A model generated the notes under the pieces. The model saw nothing but the letters and a program-made list of their open reading frames with translations, did no database searches and was not told the DNA's origin. This document shows positions 46,928-57,771 of a DNA stretch of 64,000 bases, in pieces. Origin of the DNA: Portulaca oleracea. Its lineage: Eukaryota; Streptophyta; Magnoliopsida; Caryophyllales; Portulacaceae. The translations under genes were made by a program, and so were the position numbers. Every line of letters starts with the position of its first letter. Position 1 is the first letter of the stretch. Location of the stretch: NCBI GenBank assembly GCA_029582165.1, contig CM055884.1:13582537-13646536 (forward strand), given 5' to 3'.

Positions 46928-48295
46928 TCAAGCCATCTTTGCCTTTGGTAAAGGTAGCTGTTTTGACCTAAACATCTCCTCCATTCTATTCTTCAAAGTG
47001 AAGCATTGTTCGGTATCATGTCCCAGAGCCCTGTGGTACTTACAAAACTTACTTGCGTCCCAACTCCGTGGCTTTTCTTTTGGCTCAGGTTTTAAGTCGG
47101 GAAGAGCAACCATTCCCTTGCTTAATAAACGCTCTAGTGCTTGAGCATATGTAGTGTCTATCGGGGTATACTCGGTGTAGTGTTGTAGAGCATTCACCTC
47201 GTTCCCTTTGTTAGCCGAAGTGGATGGGCCAGCTGGCTTCTTGTTGGTATAAGTATTTTTCCAGCCTCCAGTTGTGACTCCCTTAGCGAACTCACTTTCA
47301 ATCTTTGTTCCAGCTAACCTTAACGAGACAAAGTCTTTGAGAGGTTGGAACCTTAAATGAGTGTTGTACGAGGGTTGTAGACCCCGAACAAGCATGTCAA
47401 CTTGGTGTTCCTCAGACGGTCGGTCTACCATTTGAGCTGCTTTTGCTCTCCATCGGGCAAAGTAGTCGGAGAAAGACTCTTTTTCTCCTTGCTTCATTAG
47501 CTCCATGTCCCTTAAGGTGACAGGCATGTCAACATTGTAGGAGTATTGGTGTAGGAACTCCTTGCAAAGCGAGTTCCATTGTGAGGACTTGGTAGGACTA
47601 AGTGTATTATACCACTTCATAACATCCGGGCTGAAAGTCCAAAGAAAGATAATATGATAAATATCCTCTTCTACTCCCTTGAGTGTCATAGCCCCCATGA
47701 AATTCCGCACATGTTGATGTGGACTCTCAGTACCATGAAATTTGATATCAGGCATGTTGAACTTAGGGGGAAGTCTACCTCTTGGGACAGGCGTGAAACC
47801 TATGTCGTCCATAAACTGATTGTTGAAGAGTGTAGATTCCTTCAGCATTTGTTCAATTCGATCAAGTCTCGAGTTCGAAACTCCGTGAACCGACCCGTCC
47901 TTCTCCTTTCCTGATTGCTCCACTTCACCCGTAGGGGGATTTTTCAGATTGGAATTCTTTGCCTCTTCCATAGCATGAATGACAGCATCAATTCTCTGAT
48001 TTTGTGCCTCTAGTTGAGCATTCATAGTGACTTGCATGTTCAGAATTATGTTGGTAAGCCGTTCCATTTCAGTATGTGGAGGAGGTGGTGGAGGAGGCAC
48101 CGGCTCCTCCTCTGGATCACTATGCGGATGGCCTTCAGGATGTTCACCATTGGGATCCGACATTGTCTCAGATGGGTCAATCACCAAAGACTCAACACCT
48201 TCTTCAGATGCTTCCTCGTCGGTCGCTTCTTTATCGGTTACCTCGGATGATGCACGATCTTCGTTGCAGTCGTAGTGGATGTCAAAAGTCTCCAA
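46928..48295 (-). CDS. gag: E3 gag
   Basis: 455 residues from ATG at 48295, uninterrupted. An acidic N-terminus with a poly-Pro tract (PPPPPPPHTEMERL) leads to a coiled coil, then the gag domain FNMPDIKFHGTESPHQHVR, WNSLCKEFLHQY, MKQGEKESFSDYFARWR and LVRGLQPSYN. The C-terminal knuckle is CKYHRALGHDTEQC, the CX3HX4HX4C variant of Tat elements. Intact although pol is broken. Confidence 0.9.
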   Translation of the reverse strand: METFDIHYDCNEDRASSEVTDKEATDEEASEEGVESLVIDPSETMSDPNGEHPEGHPHSDPEEEPVPPPPPPPHTEMERLTNIILNMQVTMNAQLEAQNQRIDAVIHAMEEAKNSNLKNPPTGEVEQSGKEKDGSVHGVSNSRLDRIEQMLKESTLFNNQFMDDIGFTPVPRGRLPPKFNMPDIKFHGTESPHQHVRNFMGAMTLKGVEEDIYHIIFLWTFSPDVMKWYNTLSPTKSSQWNSLCKEFLHQYSYNVDMPVTLRDMELMKQGEKESFSDYFARWRAKAAQMVDRPSEEHQVDMLVRGLQPSYNTHLRFQPLKDFVSLRLAGTKIESEFAKGVTTGGWKNTYTNKKPAGPSTSANKGNEVNALQHYTEYTPIDTTYAQALERLLSKGMVALPDLKPEPKEKPRSWDASKFCKYHRALGHDTEQCFTLKNRMEEMFRSKQLPLPKAKMA

Positions 48296-49469
48296 TCGGC
48301 CGGTCTCGTCCCTTTGATATACCCGAAACCAACCTATTCTGTTCTGAAAGATGAAGGGATTTGAAGACTCAGCTCAACGTCGACCCCTAAGACTTTATGC
48401 ATGCAATGGATGAAGAATTTTATTTGAATCCCGAATAACCGAACCAAAGCTCTAAGTCATATGCAGAACCCGAATAAGACTCTTACGCAAATGCAGACTC
48501 GAGCCAGAAAGACATATTTAGACCATACCGGACCGAACCCAACATCAAACTTTCAGGCCCAGGCCTCACGTAAGGGCTAAATATATCATTTTCAGCTAAG
48601 TACACACAATAAGGAGCCCATTTGAACCACACAAGGCCAGGCTCACTCACGAATCCGCGAGAATCTGCAAAGTCCGAACTGACTTGTGCGGCCCAAATGG
48701 CCTGCTTAGACTAGATAGGACAACTTTATGCAAATGCACATGATCCTAAAAAAAACTTTAGTTTAGACCCAGTAGGGGCTGAGCTCACCAAGAATCCTCG
48801 CGGATTTCTTGGGCTCAAACCCACTATTGAGCCTAAACCAAGATTTGACAGCTAAAAGGGAGGACCAGACCAGACCATTAATTTGGGCTATACAAGGCCT
48901 GACCTAACATGGGATCCGCGAGAATCCCCATGGCCAAAAAAACTTGTATAGACCAAATTAATTATCTTGGCCCGCTATGCAAAACACGAATACTTTTATT
49001 ACTCTTTTTTTTTAGCATTACGGCATGGTCTCAAGCTCGAGGGTCGAAAGAAGCATATAGCACACAAATGAATTCCACCCTATCCAAGGATCTATGTTTG
49101 AGGGTTAAGGGGTCGATTTAACCTAACCTCTAGCTCGTGTCCCAAACGCTTCATCTTCCATGGAGTGCATGGCAAGATTTACTCATTCGGGTTGCTCCCT
49201 TCATCGTGAGGACTAAGGAGTGGTGCATGAGTGGGAAAACAACCACCGGCTTGGTGAAGATCTAAATGGACCCACCAAGTTGAATGGTTTTTATTTTCCC
49301 CAAATGGTAAAAATAAGGGTGATTGACCTAAGCGGTGCCTTGTGTGCCCAACAAAGGGGAAGACCCGAAAAAATGCGACTATGCCTAAGATAAAAAAAAG
49401 GTGACAACTTTCTTTTTTTAAAAAAAAAAAAAAAACCCCGGCTTTTCAAGTCTTACCCACTTACTAAAT
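48296..49469. other. E3 5' leader between PBS and gag
   Basis: About 1.2 kb with no supported ORF. It holds three AAATCCGCGAG-type motifs (48,652, 48,792, 48,910). Confidence 0.6.
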
Positions 49470-49490
49470 AAGTCCCCAGTGGAGTCGCCA
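49470..49490 (-). other. E3 primer binding site
   Basis: The minus strand reads TGGCGACTCCACTGGGGA and abuts the 5' LTR after one base. This form is common in Tat-lineage elements. I do not assign the tRNA. Confidence 0.75.
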
Positions 49491-49491
49491 C

Positions 49492-51372
49492 TGTAGGGTC
49501 CGCGGCCCGAGGGCACGGTCCCCCACGGAGTGTCGATCGACATAGGGTTGCTTATTTTCCTTGGGTGCATTATCAATATTTTTTACATGCACAAAATAAA
49601 TATTTTCAATCGTCATTTCATGTAGCTCATGCTTAAATATGTTTAATCCTCGATCTCAAAATTACAATGGACCATATTCGTTAGGAAATGGACCGGGACC
49701 TCTAGACCACAAAATCCTGGCGGATTTCTTAGGTCAATCAAGGTTCAAGCACATCCCAAACGAGAATATTGGTCACAGGGGGTCGAAATAACGCGCAACA
49801 CGCATACGGTAGGAAATCGCGGATTTTCGACTAGTATCTTTGGGCGATCTATTATTCACACCCTGCGTCCATTTTGCAACTAAAAATAGGAATCTGGCTC
49901 GACCCACTACCAGAAATCCGCGAGGATTTCTGAGCGGTGCGCCAAGTTGACTCGATATTCATGTCACAGGCCACTGAAAACTTTGAGATAAGGGTCAATC
50001 ATACAAAGCCATTAACATGCATGAAATGAAACGGAGTCGCCAGTTAGTTTTTATAAAATAAAAAAAACTAACAAAACAAAAGGAAAACTCCATGATCTTC
50101 GAACCAAAGCCGAGATCGGAGGTAAAGGTGTCGATGTAAAGGGATTCTTTTACATCACCCGCCATGGCGGCCTTTACTAAGTCGGGTTTCTAAAAAACTA
50201 AAACGCAAAGATTGTCACACTAAATTAAAAAAACATGCGAATCAAAGCAATAAAGAAATACAAACATCCGAGCGGAAATAAAACAAGTAAAAAAAGTTAC
50301 AGCGGGCGGGGTGTTAGATCTACATGGTTACAAATTTGATAAAACCCAAAAAGAAAGGGAGAAAAGAAAAAAAAGTGATTACCGACCCCCCAAAGATCCG
50401 TAAGGAATTAAGCAGTAATTGAGCTCCTAAAGGTTGCCCGACCTCTCTCAAAATCCGCGAGAACTTCAGTACAATCCGACCCTTTCACCACTGTTGTTAA
50501 CACTTGTATTCAGACCGAACTGTAGTTACTCCCACACAAGATCCGTGAGGATCTCACTCAAGAGCAAGGTATGTGTTTCGCTCCTTTTTTTTGTTGTTGA
50601 TGATACTCTAAGGAGCACCTATACCAGACTTCTTCCTCCCTGCAAAATCCAAGAGACCTCCCCTTTTATAACATGAATTTTCGGCAGTTTTTTCCTTACA
50701 GCATTTCCTCCTCATTCCAGGAAATCTGCGAGATACTCCATAGTGGGCATAGTGGGGAAGAGCAGTTCCTTTGACCAAGACCAACTGTCACCTGACTAGA
50801 GACAAAAAAATCCCGCAAATTTTATCCGGATTAAAACTGAAATCCGCCAGAATTTCCCATTCGCGAGATACTATCTAAGCCCAAAATGCTTAAATCCGCG
50901 AGAATCTGACTGGGCCAAATATCCAAAATCCGCTAGAACCCGACTGGGCCAAATATGCAAAATCCGCGAGAATTTCATCTGACTGGGCCAAAAATGCAAA
51001 ATCCGCGAGAAAATTTATCTGAGCCAGAAAATGCAAAATCCACGAGAGCTTCCTGGGCCAAAATTTTGAGATTTTATACTGGACTGCAAAATCTGCAAAA
51101 ATCTTGTCCGAGCCCAAAAATGTAAAATCCGCGAGACTTTTATTTAGGCCAAAAAAATGCAAAATCCGCGAGAATTTATTTGGGCCAGAAATGCAAAATC
51201 CGCGAGAATTTGTCTGGGCCAGAAATGCAAAATCCGCGAGAATTTATTTGGGCCAGAAATGCAAAATTCGCGAGAGCTTCCTGTTTGGGCCAAAAATGAA
51301 ATCCGCGAGAATCTGTCTTTTGGGCTGCTGGAGATACTATCTTGAAGTAAACTCAAATTTTCCGTGTCTACA
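49492..51372 (-). repeat. E3 5' LTR
   Basis: 1881 bp, TGTAGGGTCC...GTGTCTACA. About 16 repeat motifs at 49,915-51,310 lie on both sides of the TATA-like box; the dense array at 50,840-51,310 is upstream of it in element orientation and has extra units compared with the other LTR. Confidence 0.92.
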
Positions 51373-51377
51373 CTTCC

Positions 51378-52033
51378 ACAAGCAAGGAGTCTTGAAACAC
51401 CCAAAAAATCTCACAAAGAGTGGAGAAAGGATACCCACTCACAAGAAGAGAAATCACAAAGTAATTTCCACCAAAGGATTAGCTTCATTGATTAGGGTTT
51501 GAAAACCCACAATTACAACTCTCCAATTGAGAGGAATTTTCTTGAGTCTAATTCCTAAACATTTATCAAAAGTCTTTACAAAAATATAACATTGGGGTAT
51601 ATATAGGAAGGGAGGAAATCGTGAAATTTAGATCTGGACAGGGCCGTCGCGGGCGCTACCCTGGGCTTCGCGGGTGCTACGTCGTTCTGCCCAACCGTCG
51701 CGGGTGCTACACCGGAGGTCGCGGGCGCGACCTTCTGGGCAGTTTTCCTGCCGACTTCAAACGTGCATAACTTCTCCATTCGGACTCCGTTTTAGGCTCA
51801 TAAGATATCGATAGAAATCTCTCGGTGTGCACATTAAGCTCCCAACATTTGAAATTCGTCGGAGTTGTATTGAAGGAGTTACGATCAAAAGAGCGAAGGC
51901 ACACCCTTTTCTAGCCTTTGAACGCCTTCACCACCTTGTGTTTATTCTTGCCGATGGTTCCGAAGCCCCTTAGAAGGCTCGGGAATGGTTCAATAGAGAC
52001 AAACCAAAAGTGAACCGATCCCCATACGGTTCA
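51378..52033 (-). other. Right part of element X
   Basis: Host of E3. On the minus strand it starts TGAACCGTATGGGG and reaches the CpG-rich array at 51644-51737, then a TATA-like box at 51598-51605 (TATATATA). Confidence 0.65.
51644..51737. repeat. CpG-rich inverted-repeat array in X
   Basis: Includes GTCGCGGGCGCTACC, two GTCGCGGGTGCTAC-like copies and the perfect palindrome GGTCGCGGGCGCGACC. It is strikingly like the E1 array (GACAGGGCCGTC against AACAGGGTCGTC before the first unit). Confidence 0.8.
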
Positions 52034-52038
52034 GATTT

Positions 52039-52963
52039 GGTCATGGAAAAGGGTCGAGATTTGGTCATAAACTTAAAGCAGTCACCTGAATTTTCTGGGC
52101 AAATTTCAGATTACTATCCCCGACTTAAAGACTCATAACTCACACTCCATCGTATGACTACGAATTTTACCTTTCCGAAAATCTCAATAAATCCTCTAAA
52201 TCTTTTATGTTGAACACTCAACCCAATAAGGTCTCTAAACAGACAAAAAACATTGATTTCCATACTGTCTCAAAAATTCGTATTTATGTGCGACTCCTCG
52301 CGATTTTGGGCATAACTTTTGATATACGTATCGAAACTCCGTGATTCAAAAATCGGGTGTTAGCTAACATCTTAGGCTATCTATTCATGTCATAAAATAG
52401 GTCATCATTTTCTACACTCTCTGAAATTTCCAGAATTCAACCAGATTTGAAGAACCCTTTATAAAATTGTTTGCATGCATGCTAAAACTCACAAATCTAC
52501 CCTAATTCCTTCCCAAAACATACCTCTCAATCATGAATACAAATTTCCAGAATCAAAAACATTAGAAATCTTCATTCTTGTCCATAGTTGATGCATGCAA
52601 AGCAAGGTCCTCACATATTTGAATATCCTAGTTATAATCCATCATGAATCTCACGTCAAAAGTCATAAAACTCACCAAATTGGTAATCTAAACCTAATCT
52701 ATTCAGATGCAACCAAACTTTAACCAAGAATCCATTCTTTCACAGTGAATTTAACCTTTTAAACACCATGCATGGTCACAATCTAGCATGATAATACTCA
52801 TTCAAGTCATAAAACACAAATTCCTCCATATACTTACCAAATCTCCACTTGATTGTATTAACTCTTAATCTCCACTTGAAGATCCTTAAAACCTTGTGAT
52901 TTTCTTCTGGAGAAACATGAAATAACAAGAAGAATTTCATATTATGATTATGTTCTACACTTG

Positions 52964-53007
<44 letters not shown>

Positions 53008-53717
53008 AGATTACCACTTGAAGAGGAGGAAAGAGAGAAGAGATGAGATGATGATGGTGCGACGGTGGCCCAGAGCTAGTTGGCGGCGGCGGCGGCGGCC
53101 GGCTTCGGCAGAGAGGGAGTAGCAGGGGGTCGGGGAAGCTGGACGGACGTGAGAGAGAGAGAGGGAGTTGTATTTGAATTGGAGTAAAAAGACTTAATAG
53201 CACTAAGAGCAATGTACATATATATCCATAGGCCCAAACAAGGCCTCCTCCCTTCTCTTGGTCGGCTGAAATGAGGCCCAAGGGATAGAATTCTATCAAT
53301 TTTAAAAATTCTCCTTATACTTATGTCTTCCTAAACTTCAATTTCTTAAATTTATTTTCCCCGAAAAGTACTACCGGTAACCTATGGAAACCCAAATAAA
53401 TATACCTTGACACTTCCCTGTGAATTCTCATAATTATTCCCAACCTGACTTGGATAAAAAAAAAATGAACCGACCTACCGGTTCTCAGGAACAAATACAT
53501 ACGTATCCGCGATCACTAAAAATTAACAAAAAAAGAAAAAACAAGAAAAAGGAAATTTTAAACCGTTAAACTTGATGATCGTTGCACTGTTCAAGTCCTG
53601 CGAAACACACACTTGGTTAGAAAAGTTGGAACACGCGCTTAATATTAATTATTTTTAACCTTGATAAACTAAGTTAACCAATACGTATTAAGGGGTGGTT
53701 TTCTTTGAGTTATTACA
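52039..53717 (-). other. E4 LTR body, 5' part
   Basis: Collinear on the minus strand with E5 60953-62735, and contains the (GA)n tract and a GGC-rich patch. No gene; the long Pro/Ser/Leu frame over the microsatellite is an artefact. Confidence 0.7.
52968..53002. repeat. (GA)n microsatellite
   Basis: Seventeen or so GA dinucleotides within E4, followed by AG-rich sequence. Confidence 0.95.
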
Positions 53718-54671
53718 GGAGGTGTATGGTTCAACAACCGATGGTGCTCGTAGAACCAGCACTAGAAGATGAAATTAAAATTAGTTTCAAGTCAATTACA
53801 GCTAGACATCATTACCATTTGCAATTGAAATGAACAAAATTGAAACAATCTCAACCTGTAATAATGGAAGGAAACTGTGTACGCCAGCTTCACTCTTGCA
53901 TAAGCCAATCTTTTTCTGGAGGTCGGCCATGCCGTAAAGAAGAAAACGCCAAACCGCGTCTGCCCAAGCATACTTTTCCAACTTCCATTTGTCAATGTAG
54001 TGACCCCAATTCCAAGCCAATTTAGCAGTGCTTTTTGGGAAAAGAACACAGCTAAATGTGTACAAAGCATACAGCTTGCAAAAATTTGTCAGATCTTCAT
54101 CCCCTATCCTTTTCTCACACGCTCTCAACCAACCTTCTAATGAATTTAGGTTGGACACTCTTTTACACTTTTTCAATTTGGCCTGATCCCTGCTTGCAAT
54201 GCTACTATCCTCATCCACAATAAAATCCACAATGTCTACATTCTGGTCACATAAATCTAGCATCACATGGTCCCCGACAACAGGTAGTCCAGTCAACAAT
54301 CTTACATCATAGACTGTCAACTTAACCATTTGACCACCAATATTGAAAGCCCTTTTATCAGGGACCCAACATTTTGCCATGGATCGGATCAAATGGCCAT
54401 CCAATTCAACATAAGGATACTTAAGTGTTGGCCACAACACCGGACCCTGTATATATCTCAAGTGTCTATCTTTGAATTTATTTACCAGCTCCGTGAACTT
54501 ACCAATTGACATCTTGCTATGGATCTTAGGAGAATAGAATCCTTCTTTGTTCCCCCGGTTTTTTTTTTTTTTTTTACCATACTCCCTATTCACTCCAGCC
54601 TGCTTACCATGGTCCTGTTTTGATGAAGCAGAATATAACATATGTTGTTGAACACGCTTAACTGAATCCGT
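53718..54671 (-). pseudogene. Host copy B, DUF1985/PMD-like gene, large exon
   Basis: The large exon, 53856-54671, is 272 codons and fully open, with acceptor GTTGGAAG and donor GTTGAG. It contains SIGKFTELVNKFKDRHLRYI, YVELDGHLIRSMAKCWVP, VYDVRLLTGLPVVGDHV, an acidic/basic insert (VDEDSSIASRDQAKLKK) and KYAWADAVWRFLLYGM. The next exon starts at 53761 (CWFYEHHRLLN) and is cut by E4. The pattern, a charged helix followed by 'DV..LTGLPV.GDHV', resembles DUF1985/PMD-type plant proteins linked to DNA transposons. No start codon is in this exon. Function unknown. Confidence 0.68.
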
Positions 54672-54985
54672 CTTCCAACAAACAAAAGAACAACCCAAAA
54701 TTTGTGAACATTTCGCATAATAACAACATTAAAAACCTCAAATTCAATTCAAATTTGAAACTTTAAACATTTAGCGAATCTATAAGAAAATTAAACAAAG
54801 TAAAATTTTTGTTGGCAAGCGAGAATGTCAACCCAGCGCACATTGTACAACAACATTGTTCACAGTGCAAATGCTCAACCCGAAACACACTGATTTAATC
54901 AATTTCTTCCCTCTAACACAAATCAAACCTTTAAACTTACAATAATTAACATGTACTACAACATTGTTCACAGACACATACTAAC

Positions 54986-55079
54986 CTTGCTTTCCATTTT
55001 CGTTGAAGGCTCCCTGGATATCTTCTTTAATTGGTTTGTCAAATTCCTTCAAGCAATTAGTATCTCTCTTTCTCTTTGT
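54986..55079 (-). pseudogene. Host copy B probable upstream exon
   Basis: Bounded by GAGCAG and GTTAGT on the minus strand, with Lys/Glu-rich coding (FDKPIKEDIQGAFNENGK). It aligns with copy A 16878-16969, which is two bases shorter. Confidence 0.45.
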
Positions 55080-55767
55080 CTGCTCAGATTCCTCAAGAAA
55101 AGAAATGACACAAGTGAGGCCATGCTCTACTCGAGAAGGAGTCATATCTAAGTAGTAGCCTCTACACCTACAAATGAACAGTGAACAGTTACATTTATAG
55201 GTGCAATTTTCCATATTAAAAAAAAAAAGTTAAAACTTACATGTATGGCCAATAATTCCCATTTGTGGGTAATAATGACACTATGGAAAACATAACAAGG
55301 AAAACATATCATTTTTTTTAATTTTTCATTAAAAGAATAATAATAATTAAACCCTAAACAAACCCATCAAACATAATTAATTTGTTACTGCAAATACCAT
55401 TGCAATTAAAAAAGTTATACATTTCATAAGCTTTTATTTTCATTTTACAAATTTTATTTAACTTTTATCTATGAAACCTAACCAATTATTAATGTGTTAC
55501 CGTTGTCATTAATTAAAAATAACCTTGGGTAACATTTGCTAAATTCCTAAGAAACCATTCCGAACTGAAACAGACATTTTACCATTTATCTGTCCCAGCA
55601 ACTAATGGACTAAACATTCAAAGAGTTACAATTAAAGGAAAACATAAAAATAAATATGACAATCATACGAAAAACATCGTACAGATATCGGGGTCACCCT
55701 ACTTAATTAACTGCTTTTTTCCATTCCCTTCTAAATCAAAATCGTTACGAAAAGGTCGTACAACAAA
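55080..55767. other. Host copy B intron or intergenic DNA
   Basis: AT-rich; no gene seen. Ends at the hAT-type MITE. Confidence 0.5.
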
Positions 55768-56217
55768 CAAAGTTGTTAGAATCGGGATCTTAATTAGAAT
55801 CGATAGACGTAGTTAGGATCTGAATCGTAGAATCGGATCGAGGATCGTAAGATTCTAATACAATAAGAAAATATCAAATAAAGTTCTATGATAGTTAAAA
55901 TCTTATCATTTTATTTAGTAATGAAGCAATACGTTAAATTGTATATCAGTTGATAACTTCAATACAAAAATTTAAATTGTTATGATAAAATTTTAAAGAT
56001 GATATTGTGCGCAAACATTATCAAATTCATGTAGGATCGTAGATCGAATCGCAGGATCGTAGAATCGTATTGCGATTCTAACATATATTATTAAGGCGAA
56101 ACCAGGATCGTATGATCCTAACTACTTTAATATCCTAGTAAGAGTTGGATCGATGGAGGATTTTTGGATCGTAAACTCGTAGAATCGTTGATCCGGATCG
56201 GGATTTTAATAACTATG
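55768..56217. mobile_element. hAT-type MITE with GGATCGTA motifs
   Basis: 450 bp with imperfect terminal inverted repeats CAAAGTTGTTAGAATC and CATAGTTATTAAAATC. The perfect 8-bp duplication ACAACAAA is at 55760-55767 and 56218-56225, as for hAT transposons. Subterminal regions hold many copies of GGATCGTA/GTAGAATCG, as expected for transposase-binding repeats. No ORF. Confidence 0.82.
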
Positions 56218-56225
56218 ACAACAAA

Positions 56226-57130
56226 TACTTCGTATAGTAACCCATAAAAAAAAGGTCATTTTACATGATAATAATTGACACTATACTATTATAACAAGTA
56301 ATGGATAGTCTAAACCAATTTACACACAAACAAAACTCTAAACAAACATCCCCTTCACATACAACTTACTACCAACGCCACTTCAAAGGGAAAAATATAA
56401 TAATTTATTTAATATTTGTGGTCCTTCATACTATGTCATCTCCTGTGAAAACTATGACAATCTAAACCATAATAACATTTGAAAACAACTCAGGTCAAAC
56501 TAACCTGTTTTCCAATGTTATTTTAAACTTCACCCTATAACAAGTACAAAGTAATCCACGGTCAACAAAACATTATGTACATTATTGTTAGAATCAGGAC
56601 ACTACATCTGAGGACAATAACAAAGTTCAACATGAATATATAATTTGTCGGCATTAAATATACTTACAAAGATATAAACCATCGTTATACGTTACTCCGC
56701 GCATATCGTACTCGTGTCACATACTTGATAATCATGTCGTTGTTTCCGACACTTGACATCATTCAAGGGCGTACAAATATGTTCAAAATCATTTATTTAT
56801 CCATTTATTATGAATCCTGCTAAAGTCTGCTTATTATCATGGGTTAGTAATCTCTGTAGACATTGTACTATCATAACAAAACCATCGTTCAACATAAGAC
56901 GACACATGTATTGTTAACCATCACAAAATGACACAATAACGAGGAACACATTCTCAATGTCCGCAATATATCCACTTACAAAATTAAGCTAACCAGCAGG
57001 AATTTTGTCTACAGATATTACATTGGTGAGTAATTCCATAATTTATGGCTTTAGGATATGTAGCTGAGGTGTTTCTATATAGAACACCGATGGGTTTACA
57101 TATTAAAGATACTCTCCAACATACGCACAA
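56226..57130. other. Host copy B spacer between genes
   Basis: AT-rich. It contains the E2 empty site near 56,320 (TTACACACAAACAAAACTC). No gene seen. Confidence 0.5.
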
Positions 57131-57675
57131 TTAGTAGAGGAACTTCAGGATTTCACCCGCCAATATGATGCCCATGACAACACACATCATTTCCACGATA
57201 TAGTCATTAAAAACAACTGAGTCCAGTAGCGCTTTCAATGTGACCTCCCTTTCCTCGATCATGTCCATTTGAGCCTTCTTCGTCAATACAATTGCCCTTA
57301 TCTTGCACATCTCAATTTCTAATGCCTTCTGTGTTAATCTCTCACTTGCAGAAGACACTTTATGCCACTTAAAGTATCCACAAGCATCCTTTTTGACAAA
57401 ACCACATTTCCAAGTTAGTGAAAACTATGGTCATATTCAATATCCAGATTTCATTAGCATAATTGTATAAGTACTATACAAAGATTGTCAAATAAACATA
57501 CAGTTAACCAAATTATCTTTCCTGTAACCATTATTCAATTTCCAAAAACGCGTACCTTCGGGCAAACTGGCAATCAACGTACCCGATCACTTCTCTTGAT
57601 CACAATAACAACCTTCATTCCACATGCGCATTCATTTTCACCAACTGCTAATCCTAGTCCTTTCAATTCATCCAT
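57131..57675 (-). CDS. Host copy B GRF-type zinc-finger gene
   Basis: Exon 1, 57583-57675 (31 codons), runs from ATG to a GTACGT donor and contains ECACG. The final exon, 57131-57388 (86 codons), starts DACGYFKWHK, the second half of a GRF-type finger, followed by a basic helix and a hydrophobic segment (MMCVVMGIILAGEILKFLY), then stop. A middle exon supplying the third Cys is not resolved; a stretch with ARRYAF near 57,560 is a candidate. It shows no stop in these exons, unlike copy A. GRF fingers bind single-stranded nucleic acid in other proteins; here function is unknown. Confidence 0.6.
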
Positions 57676-57771
57676 TATTAACACCTTGTTTAAATAGAGT
57701 ATGTGAACAAGTTTTGGTTGGTTTGAGAAGTTATCCATACAACCCAACAGATTTACCATTACAAATATTAA

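Larger units (their letters stand above)
31078..51372 (-). mobile_element. E3: Tat-lineage Ty3/gypsy retrotransposon with antisense genes
   Basis: 20,295 bp, minus orientation, with a perfect CTTCC duplication at 31073-31077 and 51373-51377. LTRs are 31078-32899 (1822 bp) and 49492-51372 (1881 bp). The PBS is at 49470-49490. On the minus strand the order is gag, protease, reverse transcriptase, RNase H, a second archaeal-type RNase H and integrase; the dual RNase H is diagnostic of the Tat lineage. Between integrase and the 3' LTR lie two plus-strand spliced genes and dense AAATCCGCGAG repeats. Pol has stops and frameshifts, so the element is dead. Confidence 0.92.
30872..52033 (-). mobile_element. 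X: 862-bp solo-LTR-like element carrying E3
   Basis: Ends TGGAGAGG and ACGGTTCA flanked by GATTT at 30867-30871 and 52034-52038. E5 around 62,735 (plus strand, GCTCAAATCAATTTG) shows the same site unoccupied. Without E3 it is 862 bp. It has a TATA-like box and a CpG-rich inverted-repeat array (51644-51737). Without an internal domain it is best read as a solo LTR of unknown family. Confidence 0.78.
28615..53717 (-). mobile_element. E4: solo LTR of a long-LTR gypsy family, with nested elements
   Basis: TGTAACACCC at the left and GTTATTACA at the right give TG...CA ends, and GGAGG is duplicated at 28610-28614 and 53718-53722. After removing X, E3 and the MITE, about 3.57 kb remain, collinear on the minus strand with E5 (60953 onward). 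There is no internal coding domain and no second LTR, so a solo LTR is the simplest reading. LTRs of this length starting TGTAA(C/T)A are typical of Tekay/Del-like chromoviruses; that assignment is inference. Copy A near 2110 shows the empty site. Confidence 0.8.

Noticed and set aside
52955..53299. Ser/Pro/Leu-rich minus-strand frame
   Set aside because: It reads through the (GA)n microsatellite and a GGC-rich patch in the E4 solo LTR.
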